Assembly: GCA_902635965.1 (NCBI GenBank)
Contig: CACPQA010000009.1
Location: forward strand, 1-64,000
Source: an uncultured Bacteroidota bacterium
GTDB lineage: Bacteria; Bacteroidota; Bacteroidia; Flavobacteriales; Flavobacteriaceae
Length of the DNA: 64,000 nt
Reading direction: 5' to 3'
In this document: piece after piece, positions 8,327-15,403 of the stretch
How the letters are laid out: each line of letters begins with the position of its first letter
How positions within the stretch are numbered: position 1 is the stretch's first letter
Notes under the pieces: model-generated
Told to the model about the DNA's origin: nothing
Databases searched by the model: none
The model's input: the letters and a program-made list of their open reading frames with translations, nothing else
Position numbers and translations under genes: made by a program

Positions 8327-9087
8327 TGAATCGAATACAGAAAAAACTAAAAGAGGATAAAAAAATACTTTCTGTTTATTTTACTGCTGGCTTTCCCAAA
8401 TTGGATGACACAAAGAAAATTATATCTAGACTAGAAAAACATAATGTAGATTTAATTGAAGTAGGAATTCCATTCTCAGACCCCTTAGCTGACGGTGAAA
8501 CTATTCAAAAAAGCTCAAAAAAAGCAATAGAAAATGGTATGACAATCCGTACACTTTTTTCACAATTAAAAGATTTAAGGAAAAAAGTGAAAATTCCAGT
8601 CATACTTATGGGTTATTTAAATCCTATTATTCAATTTGGTATTGAAAAATTCTGTGTCAAATCTAAAGAAATCGGTATAGATGGATTAATTATCCCTGAC
8701 CTACCTGTTGAGATATATATTGAAGAGTACAAGAGTCTCTTTAACAAAAATAATCTATTAAATATTTTTTTAATTACCCCTCAAACATCTGAAGAAAGAA
8801 TTAAACTAATAGATAAAAATTCAAAAGGGTTCATTTATATGGTCAGCAGTTCGTCAATAACAGGATCAAAGAAGAATTTAGAAGATAACAGTTTTAAATA
8901 TTTTGATAAAATTTCAAATATGAATTTAAATAATCCATCGATTGTTGGATTTGGTATAAGTAATCGTGAAACCTATCAAAAAGTCATAGAAAAGAGCAAA
9001 GGTGCAATTGTAGGATCAGCCTTTATAAATTTTATTGAACAAAATGGTATAGAGTGTATAGGGAAATTTATCAAAAAATTTAGATGA
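8326..9087 (+). CDS. trpA: Tryptophan synthase alpha chain
   Basis: Cleaves indole-3-glycerol phosphate to indole, which is channelled to TrpB. 253 residues. Catalytic Glu and Asp are in the motif LIEVGIPFSDPLADGE; GFIYMVSSSSITGSKK and IVGFGISN are the phosphate-binding loops; the mobile loop usually reads GVTG(A/T), here SITGSK, an acceptable variant. It is the last gene of the trp operon and its stop codon abuts the stop codon of the convergent yaaA gene with no intervening base. Confidence 0.95.
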   Translation: MNRIQKKLKEDKKILSVYFTAGFPKLDDTKKIISRLEKHNVDLIEVGIPFSDPLADGETIQKSSKKAIENGMTIRTLFSQLKDLRKKVKIPVILMGYLNPIIQFGIEKFCVKSKEIGIDGLIIPDLPVEIYIEEYKSLFNKNNLLNIFLITPQTSEERIKLIDKNSKGFIYMVSSSSITGSKKNLEDNSFKYFDKISNMNLNNPSIVGFGISNRETYQKVIEKSKGAIVGSAFINFIEQNGIECIGKFIKKFR

Positions 9088-9858
9088 TTACCTTATGAAA
9101 ACCGGCTCACTATAATTCTTAGTTTCATTTTCACTGAAAGTATATCCAGCTGAATTAAATCCAAGAATATGTTCTAAATTTTTCGAATTATTATCGATTA
9201 TATATCTAGCCATAAGTCCCCTAGCTTTCTTAGCATAAAAAGAAATTATTTTTAGTTTTCCATTTCTATAATCCTTAAATATTGGACTTATTATTTGAGC
9301 TTCTATTTTATTTGAATCCACAGCATTAAAATATTCTTTACTAGCAAGATTTAGCAAAACATCATCCCCCGATAATTCGGAATTTAGGTGATCGGTGACT
9401 AGATCAATCCAAAATTCATTAAGGCTATTTTTCTTTCCTAATTTCATTTTTGTTCCCATTTCGAGTCGATAAGGTTGAATCAAATCAAGAGGCTTTAAAA
9501 TCCCATATAATCCAGAAAGTATTCTTAAATTATTTTGCATGGTTTTTATATTTGAAGCTGAAATAGAATACGCATCAAAACCGGAATATACATCACCATC
9601 AAATGTGTAAATACATGGTCTAAAACTAGAGTCAGATTTTAGATTATGTAAAAGTTTGAAATTTTGGTTTCTATTCCAATTTAGCTGAGCTAATTTTTCT
9701 GAAACACCAAGTAAACTTCCTAAAGAACTTACTGACATCTCTTTAAGTTTAGAAATAATTTCACTAGTTTGTTTTGAAAAAATTGGATTTGTGAATCCAT
9801 CAAAAGGTATTTCAGATCTTAGGTTTAAAGATTTTGCAGGTGAAATTAGAATTTTCAT
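9088..9858 (-). CDS. yaaA: Peroxide stress protein YaaA (UPF0246/DUF328)
   Basis: 256 residues. The N-terminus MKILISPAKSLNLRSEIPFD is the family start, so the second of two adjacent ATG codons is preferred (the first is at 9861). Further family blocks are NRNQNFKLLHN, PCIYTFDGDVYSGFDA, LSGLYGILKPLDLIQPYRLEM and KKARGLMARYIIDN. In E. coli YaaA limits DNA damage under hydrogen peroxide by lowering free iron; it also binds DNA. The same role here is inferred. Stand-alone gene with its own candidate promoter at 9875-9882. Confidence 0.92.
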   Translation of the reverse strand: MKILISPAKSLNLRSEIPFDGFTNPIFSKQTSEIISKLKEMSVSSLGSLLGVSEKLAQLNWNRNQNFKLLHNLKSDSSFRPCIYTFDGDVYSGFDAYSISASNIKTMQNNLRILSGLYGILKPLDLIQPYRLEMGTKMKLGKKNSLNEFWIDLVTDHLNSELSGDDVLLNLASKEYFNAVDSNKIEAQIISPIFKDYRNGKLKIISFYAKKARGLMARYIIDNNSKNLEHILGFNSAGYTFSENETKNYSEPVFIR

Positions 9859-9874
9859 CATTTAATTTTAATTT

Positions 9875-9882
9875 CAAATTTA
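9875..9882 (-). promoter_or_regulatory. Candidate -7 element (TAAATTTG) for yaaA
   Basis: Reads TAAATTTG on the minus strand, an exact TAnnTTTG match, 16 bases before the preferred yaaA ATG. The surroundings are very A+T-rich, so a chance match is possible. Confidence 0.4.
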
Positions 9883-9922
9883 ATAGCTTTTTTTTAAAAA
9901 TCAGGCTTCAAAATTTGATTCT

Positions 9923-10948
9923 TTAAAGAAAATCTTTATGCTTAGAGTATGTCCTCCATTTTTTTAAAACTTGTGAAATATCTTTTGGTAAATCAGAGGT
10001 AAATACCATTTTTTTTTGATTCAACGGGTGTTTAAAACCAATAGTTTTAGCGTGTAGTGCCTGCCTAGGCAGAATTTTAAAACAGTTGTCAATAAATTGT
10101 TTGTATTTAGAGAACTTTGTTCCTTTTAAAATAGTATTTCCGCCGTACCGCTCATCATTAAATATTGTGTGCCCAATATGTTTCATGTGAACACGGATTT
10201 GGTGAGTTCTTCCAGTTTCCAAATTACACTCTATCAATGTCACATATCCAAATCTTTCGATAACTTTGTAATGAGTGATTGCTTTTTTACCTATTTCATT
10301 GTCAGCATAAACAAACATTCTTAATCTATTTTTTAAGTCTCTTGCTATATTTGCGTTTATGGTTCCATTATCTTTTTGTACATTCCCCCAAACCAAAGCT
10401 TGATAAGTTCTATTAATAGTTTTATTATAAAATTGATCCGCTAGACTTTTCATTGCTAGATTACTTTTAGCAACTAAGATTAAACCACTTGTTTCCTTGT
10501 CAAGGCGATGAACTAGGCCAGGCCTTTTGTTTGAATTTAGAGGTAAGTTTTTAAAGTGATATAATAATGCATTTACTAATGTTCCTGAGTAATTTCCATG
10601 TCCTGGATGAACAACCAATCCTGCTTCTTTATTTATAACTATGAGATGATCATCTTCAAACACTACGTTTAAAGGTATTTTTTCAGATTTTAATAGATTT
10701 TCGAAAGGGGGGTGAGGTAATGTTACTTTAACTACATCTTTTGGTTTAATTTTAAAGTTGGGTTTTACAGAAGTTTCATTAACGAAAATAAAACCAGATT
10801 TTGCTGCCATTTGAATTTTATTTCTTGACAAGTTTTCAATCCTGTTTATAAGAAACTTATCTACCCTTAGAGGATTCTGCCCAGCATCCGCCTCAAAAGT
10901 GAAGTGTTCATAAAGATTCTCTTCTTCGATAATTCTATTTTTTCCCAT
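9923..10948 (-). CDS. rluD: RluA-family 23S rRNA pseudouridine synthase (RluD-like)
   Basis: Isomerises specific uridines in 23S rRNA to pseudouridine. 341 residues: an N-terminal S4 RNA-binding domain (LRVDKFLINRIENLSRNKIQ to about residue 90), then the RluA catalytic domain with the nucleophilic Asp in RPGLVHRLDKETSGLIL and the usual NLETGRTHQIRVHMKHIGH. The first 14 bases overlap the end of the upstream PASTA gene, so the two form one operon. RluD modifies helix 69 in E. coli; exact target sites here are inferred from family only. Confidence 0.93.
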   Translation of the reverse strand: MGKNRIIEEENLYEHFTFEADAGQNPLRVDKFLINRIENLSRNKIQMAAKSGFIFVNETSVKPNFKIKPKDVVKVTLPHPPFENLLKSEKIPLNVVFEDDHLIVINKEAGLVVHPGHGNYSGTLVNALLYHFKNLPLNSNKRPGLVHRLDKETSGLILVAKSNLAMKSLADQFYNKTINRTYQALVWGNVQKDNGTINANIARDLKNRLRMFVYADNEIGKKAITHYKVIERFGYVTLIECNLETGRTHQIRVHMKHIGHTIFNDERYGGNTILKGTKFSKYKQFIDNCFKILPRQALHAKTIGFKHPLNQKKMVFTSDLPKDISQVLKKWRTYSKHKDFL

Positions 10949-11495
10949 TACCTAAAACCAAGTCAATTTTCTTTCTTTGCTGGAGTGCAAAACCTGGTTG
11001 AATTTTTTTCCCTTCGTGACGCATTTCAAGAACCATGTCTTTACCAATATTATCTCTGTAAATTAATTCCCCAACTTCAAATCCAACAGCATTTAATAAA
11101 GTTTCAGCATTTCTAAATGTGATTTGAATAACATTTGGAATTTTGATTTTTTTAAAGCCCACAGGATTAAGGGTTACATAAATTTTTCTTCCCTTTTTAA
11201 CCTCCTTGTTAGCTTTCGGGAATTGTTCCATAATTGTCAATGGAGGATAATCAGGATTAAATTTGGCAGAGTCTAACACTTTAATTTTAAGTGAACTAGC
11301 CTCAGACAATTGAATAAATCGATTTGCTTTTGAAATTTCAAAACCAACTAAATTAGGTACCTCTACATAGTAATTATGCTGTGTGATTAATTTGAGTATG
11401 AAAAAAGAAAAAAAAACAGACATTACTGTTATTAATGATATGTAAAAAATATTTTTTAAGAAGGATTTACTTAAAAAGAACTTTAATATTTTCAT
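10935..11495 (-). CDS. Membrane-anchored PASTA-domain protein without kinase
   Basis: 186 residues: a short cytoplasmic start, one membrane helix (about residues 17-38), then two PASTA repeats (about 42-110 starting VEVPNLVGFEISKANRFI, and about 113-180 starting IKIPNVIQITFRNAETLL) outside the membrane. PASTA domains bind peptidoglycan or muropeptides in Ser/Thr kinases and penicillin-binding proteins; here there is no kinase or transpeptidase domain. It is co-transcribed with rluD (14-base overlap) and faces ddl, which makes the D-Ala-D-Ala of peptidoglycan, so a wall-related role is likely but unproven. Confidence 0.9.
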   Translation of the reverse strand: MKILKFFLSKSFLKNIFYISLITVMSVFFSFFILKLITQHNYYVEVPNLVGFEISKANRFIQLSEASSLKIKVLDSAKFNPDYPPLTIMEQFPKANKEVKKGRKIYVTLNPVGFKKIKIPNVIQITFRNAETLLNAVGFEVGELIYRDNIGKDMVLEMRHEGKKIQPGFALQQRKKIDLVLGNGKK

Positions 11496-11499
11496 TTAT

Positions 11500-11507
11500 C
11501 AAAACTA
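11500..11507 (-). promoter_or_regulatory. -7 element (TAGTTTTG) for the PASTA-rluD operon
   Basis: TAGTTTTG on the minus strand, with TTTG 22 bases further upstream as a possible -33 element. Only 4 bases separate the box from the PASTA ATG at 11495, which predicts a leaderless or nearly leaderless mRNA. Confidence 0.6.
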
Positions 11508-11571
11508 TGATAATTTTAACTAAAGTGAACAAATTCATCAATTCAATTATTACCTTTAACATTATTTATAG

Positions 11572-12543
11572 ATGAAGATAATAGGAGTAGCTTGTGGTGG
11601 ATACACTTCTGAAAGAGAAATTTCTCTTAAAAGTGGAAATTTTATATTCAATCTGATTAGAGATTCAAATTTTGAGTGTTATAAGATTGAAATAAATAAA
11701 AGTAATTATTTAGTTGTTGATAAATCAGGCAACAAATTTTCTTTAAACAAAAAAAACTTTCAATTTTCAAAAAATGATATTAATTTTTCATTCGATTATG
11801 TTATTAATTTAGTCCATGGAAGTCCAGGAGAGAACGGAGAGATTACAAAAAAGTTTGAGGATTTAGGTATCTCTCACTCAACTTGTGATTCATCTATTGC
11901 AAAACTAACCTTTAACAAAAAAAAGTGTTTAGAATTAGCAAAAAAAAATGGAATAAAAACTGCAAGAAGTAAACTAATAAGAAAAGAACAAGACATCAAT
12001 GAGAAAGCAATTGAAGATGAAATTGGATTTCCATGTTTTGTAAAACCAAATCAATCCGGTAGTAGTTTTGGAATCAGTAAGGTTTATTTTCGGAAAGAAC
12101 TAAAACCAGCTGTTGAAAAAGCTTTAAAAGAAGGCAATGAAGTTCTCATAGAATCATTTTTAAATGGAAGAGAGGTTAATGTGGGGGTGTTTAAATTAAA
12201 TGGGAAAATTGAAGTACTCCCTATAACAGAAGTTTTTAGTGAAAATGAATTTTTTGATTACAAAGCAAAATATGAGGGTGAATCTGATGAAATTACGCCT
12301 GCAATACTGCCAATAGAACTTGAAAAAAAAGTTAAAAAAGATGCTTTGAATTTATATACTAAGTTAAGTCTTAGAGGGATTACAAGGAGTGAATTCATTT
12401 TTAAAAATAATACTCCTTACTTTTTGGAGATAAATACAATTCCAGGAATGACAAAACAAAGCATTATCCCACAACAATTTGATGCAGCAAACAAAAGCTT
12501 AAAAAAAATTATTTTAGCCATGATAAATGAGGGATTAAAATGA
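11572..12543 (+). CDS. ddl: D-alanine--D-alanine ligase
   Basis: ATP-grasp enzyme that makes the D-Ala-D-Ala dipeptide for peptidoglycan. 323 residues. N-terminal GGYTSEREISLKSG holds the first D-Ala-binding Glu; VHGSPGENGEITK, the ATP-binding KPNQSGSSFGISKV and the metal-binding FLEINTIPGMTKQSI are all present. Its stop overlaps coaD by 4 bases (ATGA), so ddl-coaD form one unit. Divergent from the PASTA-rluD operon with 76 bases between starts. Confidence 0.96.
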   Translation: MKIIGVACGGYTSEREISLKSGNFIFNLIRDSNFECYKIEINKSNYLVVDKSGNKFSLNKKNFQFSKNDINFSFDYVINLVHGSPGENGEITKKFEDLGISHSTCDSSIAKLTFNKKKCLELAKKNGIKTARSKLIRKEQDINEKAIEDEIGFPCFVKPNQSGSSFGISKVYFRKELKPAVEKALKEGNEVLIESFLNGREVNVGVFKLNGKIEVLPITEVFSENEFFDYKAKYEGESDEITPAILPIELEKKVKKDALNLYTKLSLRGITRSEFIFKNNTPYFLEINTIPGMTKQSIIPQQFDAANKSLKKIILAMINEGLK

Positions 12544-12992
12544 AAAAAGCAGTATTTCCTGGATCTTTTGATCCTTTTACAATTGGACATAAAGATATCC
12601 TTGATCAAGCATTAAATATATTTGATCATATAATTATTGCCGTTGGAGAAAACTCAAATAAGTCATGCATGTTTAGTTTAAATGACAGGATAAATTTTAT
12701 CAAAAAATCAACTAAAAATAATTTTAAAATTGAGATTGTATCGTATTCTAATTTAACCACAAAATTTTGTGAATCAATAGATGTAAAATTTTTAATTCGA
12801 GGTTTAAGAAATACTAGTGATTTTATATTTGAAAAAGACATCAAACATATGCAAGATTCATTTTCAATTGTGAAATCTGTATATTTTATATCTGGTCAAA
12901 ATTTTTCACATATAAGCAGCAGTTTAGTAAGGGATATTATCAAATATGGTGGGACATATGATCATTTATTACCCTTTGACTTAAATAAATAG
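12540..12992 (+). CDS. coaD: Phosphopantetheine adenylyltransferase
   Basis: Transfers AMP from ATP to 4'-phosphopantetheine, the penultimate step to coenzyme A. 150 residues. The nucleotidyl-transferase signature is clear: VFPGSFDPFTIGHKDIL with the (T/H)xGH motif near residue 15, RGLRNTSDFIFEKDI for substrate binding, and the C-terminal ISSSLVRDIIKYGG that binds ATP. Translationally coupled to ddl. Ends 2 bases from the stop of the convergent Nudix gene. Confidence 0.96.
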   Translation: MKKAVFPGSFDPFTIGHKDILDQALNIFDHIIIAVGENSNKSCMFSLNDRINFIKKSTKNNFKIEIVSYSNLTTKFCESIDVKFLIRGLRNTSDFIFEKDIKHMQDSFSIVKSVYFISGQNFSHISSSLVRDIIKYGGTYDHLLPFDLNK

Positions 12993-12994
12993 TT

Positions 12995-13606
12995 TTATTT
13001 GTTCGAATCTAAATGGTCTGAAATTACTAGATTTATATTTTGATACATTGTGCTTTTTAAAGTTACAATTGCATTTTTTTCAATCCAAACTGCCTTATCA
13101 ATACCCTCTTTCTTTTCGGGGGTAAGTTTATTAGAGTAATCGGTGTGCATTAAATACCAAAAGGTTTTCTTTAATCGATACTTTCTATTCTTTTTGAATA
13201 TGTGATAGGTAGTATTTAATGGTTTTATGATTGACAAATTTTGAACGCCTGTTTCCTCCTCTACTTCTCTAATTGCTGCAGTTTTTACCTCTTCATTTTT
13301 ATTTATCCTTCCTTTAGGCAAATCCCATTTTTTATTTCTAAATATAAATAAGAAATGATTTGTTTTAATATTTTTCACCAACCCTCCAGAAGCTTCAATT
13401 AGTTTAAACATGTCAAGGAAATAATACCATAATTTTTCCTCTTTTGAATGGTATAAATAAAGCATTTTTATTTTTTTTGATTTTAGTACTCGTACAATAA
13501 ATTTTTTATGTGTGAATTTTACATAAAAAAAGGGAGAATCTTTACTTGGTAGTATTAAGCTAGTTGTTAAAACTATAGGTTTTTGATTAAAAAATACTTT
13601 ATACAT
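12995..13606 (-). CDS. Nudix hydrolase
   Basis: 203 residues from the ATG at 13606 (MYKVFFNQKPIVLTTSLILP), which fits the start of Flavobacteriia homologues better than the longer frame from 13642. The full Nudix box GX5EX7REUXEEXGU is present as GRINKNEEVK followed by TAAIREVEEETGV (about residues 112-134). The N-terminal 90 residues are a separate conserved region with no motif I recognise. Substrate (nucleoside diphosphate derivative) is unknown. The start codon lies within the predicted -7 box of the divergent pyrE gene; a divergent pair with pyrE is typical of this group. Confidence 0.88.
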   Translation of the reverse strand: MYKVFFNQKPIVLTTSLILPSKDSPFFYVKFTHKKFIVRVLKSKKIKMLYLYHSKEEKLWYYFLDMFKLIEASGGLVKNIKTNHFLFIFRNKKWDLPKGRINKNEEVKTAAIREVEEETGVQNLSIIKPLNTTYHIFKKNRKYRLKKTFWYLMHTDYSNKLTPEKKEGIDKAVWIEKNAIVTLKSTMYQNINLVISDHLDSNK

Positions 13607-13609
13607 TTG
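13602..13609 (+). promoter_or_regulatory. -7 element (TACATTTG) for pyrE
   Basis: Exact TAnnTTTG match, 3 bases before the preferred pyrE ATG (13613), with TTTTG 16 bases upstream. It overlaps the complement of the Nudix start codon (13604-13606), so the pyrE promoter lies inside the 5' end of the Nudix coding region. Confidence 0.6.
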
Positions 13610-13612
13610 TGT

Positions 13613-14254
13613 ATGCTTATCAATGATAAATTGGCAATCCAAACCGCTGAATTACTCTTACAAGTTAATGCAATAAAATTAAATATTGAAAATCCCTTTA
13701 CTTGGTCAAGCGGGATAAAATCTCCTATCTATTGTGATAACAGGTTGATTCTCTCATATCCAGAAATTAGGAAATTTATATCAAATGAAATTTCAAAATT
13801 CATAAAATCCAAATTTCAAAAGGATTTCTATGTAGCTGGTGTCGCAACAGGATCAATCGCAATAGGGATGCTTATTGCAGAAAAGTTAAAAAAACCTTTT
13901 ATATATGTCCGTCCAGAACCAAAGGCACACGGTGCTGGCAAACAAATTGAGGGTAAAGTCTTGGAAAAATTACCAGTCATTGTTGTTGAAGATCTTATAA
14001 GTACTGGAAAAAGTTCTTTAAATGCCGTAAAAGCTCTCGAAAAAAAGGGTATCGATGTATTGGATGTTTTTTCAATTTTCTCCTATGACTTAAAGATTGC
14101 TAAAATTAATTTTGAAAAAGCGAACAAAAAATTTTATTCACTTAGTGATTTTTCAAAACTTGTTGAATGTTTAAACAAAAATATGGACTTTTCAAAAAGC
14201 GATCTTGATAAAGTAAATAACTGGAAAAAAGATCCAATCAATTGGTTAGTTTAG
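13613..14254 (+). CDS. pyrE: Orotate phosphoribosyltransferase
   Basis: Joins orotate and PRPP to give OMP in pyrimidine synthesis. 213 residues from ATG 13613 (MLINDKLAIQTAELLLQ); a longer in-frame start at 13583 exists, but the promoter box at 13602-13609 and the family N-terminus favour 13613. Conserved PRPP loop VVEDLISTGKSSLNAV (about residues 122-137), FTWSSGIKSPIYCDNR and VRPEPKAHGAGKQIEG identify the family. The last 4 bases overlap the convergent birA stop. Confidence 0.94.
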   Translation: MLINDKLAIQTAELLLQVNAIKLNIENPFTWSSGIKSPIYCDNRLILSYPEIRKFISNEISKFIKSKFQKDFYVAGVATGSIAIGMLIAEKLKKPFIYVRPEPKAHGAGKQIEGKVLEKLPVIVVEDLISTGKSSLNAVKALEKKGIDVLDVFSIFSYDLKIAKINFEKANKKFYSLSDFSKLVECLNKNMDFSKSDLDKVNNWKKDPINWLV

Positions 14255-14982
14255 TAAATAATTTTAACGTCTGTAACTTTTGGAGTCTCTTTTATCCCGT
14301 TTAAGTTTAAAATTTGAAATCTTTCTTGATCAATAAGGCCCATAATTCTTCCTTTTTTAGTTTCACCATTTATTTCATATTTAATAAATTGATTTTTTTT
14401 AAATAAGCTTTTATTGAAGTCTTTTTTTAGAAGATTAAAATTCCTATATAGAAATAAATTTTTACTGAAAATTTTTAGAAAACTATTTAGTATTTTTTTT
14501 AAACTGTATGTACTCTTAGAAATAATTTTCATTGAAATAGCACCAAGATCTTTTGGAAAGTCTACCTGATTAACATTAATTCCAATACCAATAATTGAAC
14601 CAATTAATTTTTCTCCCTTATATAAATTCTCTATTAATATGCCAGATATTTTTTTATTGGCTGACAAAATGTCGTTTGGCCATTTTATTGATAGTTCATT
14701 AATTCCATGACAAAGTAAAACTTCTTTTACGGATAGTGAAGTAATTAAATTTAATGAAAAATGTGACGAAAAAGAAAGGCTACTAAAACTTAAAAAAATT
14801 GAGAATGTAAGGTTTTTATTTGCTTGAGAAAGCCATTTTTTACCGCCCTGCCCCCTACCATCAGTTTGATTTTTAGCCCACACTACTAATCCATTTGTTT
14901 CTAATTTATTATGATATAATCTTTTTATTTCATTATTTGAAGAGTCAATGGCATTAATTTTGATAATTTTGAATGGAATCAC
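14251..14982 (-). CDS. birA: Biotin--[acetyl-CoA-carboxylase] ligase, no DNA-binding domain
   Basis: Attaches biotin to the biotin carboxyl carrier protein. 243 residues. The biotinyl-AMP site is seen in QTDGRGQGGKKWLSQ (usual GRGRxGRxW; here GRGQGGKKW), with SIKWPNDILSANKKISGIL and IGSIIGIGINVNQ following. There is no N-terminal helix-turn-helix, so it is a pure ligase and not a repressor like E. coli BirA. The start is GTG at 14982; no ATG lies in the right place. The GTG is part of a 12-bp palindrome (14980-14991). Confidence 0.93.
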   Translation of the reverse strand: MIPFKIIKINAIDSSNNEIKRLYHNKLETNGLVVWAKNQTDGRGQGGKKWLSQANKNLTFSIFLSFSSLSFSSHFSLNLITSLSVKEVLLCHGINELSIKWPNDILSANKKISGILIENLYKGEKLIGSIIGIGINVNQVDFPKDLGAISMKIISKSTYSLKKILNSFLKIFSKNLFLYRNFNLLKKDFNKSLFKKNQFIKYEINGETKKGRIMGLIDQERFQILNLNGIKETPKVTDVKIIY

Positions 14983-15011
14983 AAATTTGTGTTATATATT
15001 AACTAATATAG

Positions 15012-15019
15012 TATTTTTG
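15012..15019 (+). promoter_or_regulatory. Candidate -7 element (TATTTTTG) for rsfS-ftsH
   Basis: Exact TAnnTTTG match, 8 bases before the rsfS ATG at 15028, with TTTG at 14986-14989 (22-base spacer) as a possible -33 element. Confidence 0.5.
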
Positions 15020-15027
15020 TACAATTG

Positions 15028-15402
15028 ATGGCACATTCTTTTATAGGTACTAAAAACTTGATAGAAAATATTGTGATTGGAATTTCGGATGTTAAAGGTC
15101 AGAATATTGAAATGATTGATTTAAGAAAAGTTGAAAATAGAATTTGTGATTTTTATATTATTTGCTCAGGGAGTTCAAATACGCATGTCTCAGCAATATT
15201 AGAATCCGTTAAAAAAAAAGTAAGTAAGTTTTTGAAAGAAAAACCGTCCCACACAGAAGGTGAACAAAATGCAGAGTGGATTCTTTTAGATTATATTAAT
15301 GTTGTAGTCCATATTTTTCAAAATCATGTTAGAGATTTCTACAGAATTGAAGAATTATGGGGTGACTGTAGAACCAATATGAATACTCTAAAAAATAATT
15401 AA
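15028..15402 (+). CDS. rsfS: Ribosomal silencing factor RsfS
   Basis: 124-residue protein of the Iojap/RsfS family. It binds L14 of the large ribosomal subunit and blocks joining of subunits in starved cells. Family motifs: ICDFYIICSGSSNTHVSAI, EGEQNAEWILLDYINVVVHIF and FYRIEELWGD. A TTG just before (15025) could also initiate, but the ATG at 15028 is preferred. It is followed by ftsH after 1 base, so the two are co-transcribed; this order is common in Flavobacteriia. Confidence 0.94.
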   Translation: MAHSFIGTKNLIENIVIGISDVKGQNIEMIDLRKVENRICDFYIICSGSSNTHVSAILESVKKKVSKFLKEKPSHTEGEQNAEWILLDYINVVVHIFQNHVRDFYRIEELWGDCRTNMNTLKNN

Positions 15403-15403
15403 T

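Noticed and set aside
13001-13015. TTGTTCGAATCTAA, resembling a tRNA T-loop
   Set aside because: No tRNA arms can be folded around it; it is the 3' coding end of the Nudix gene.
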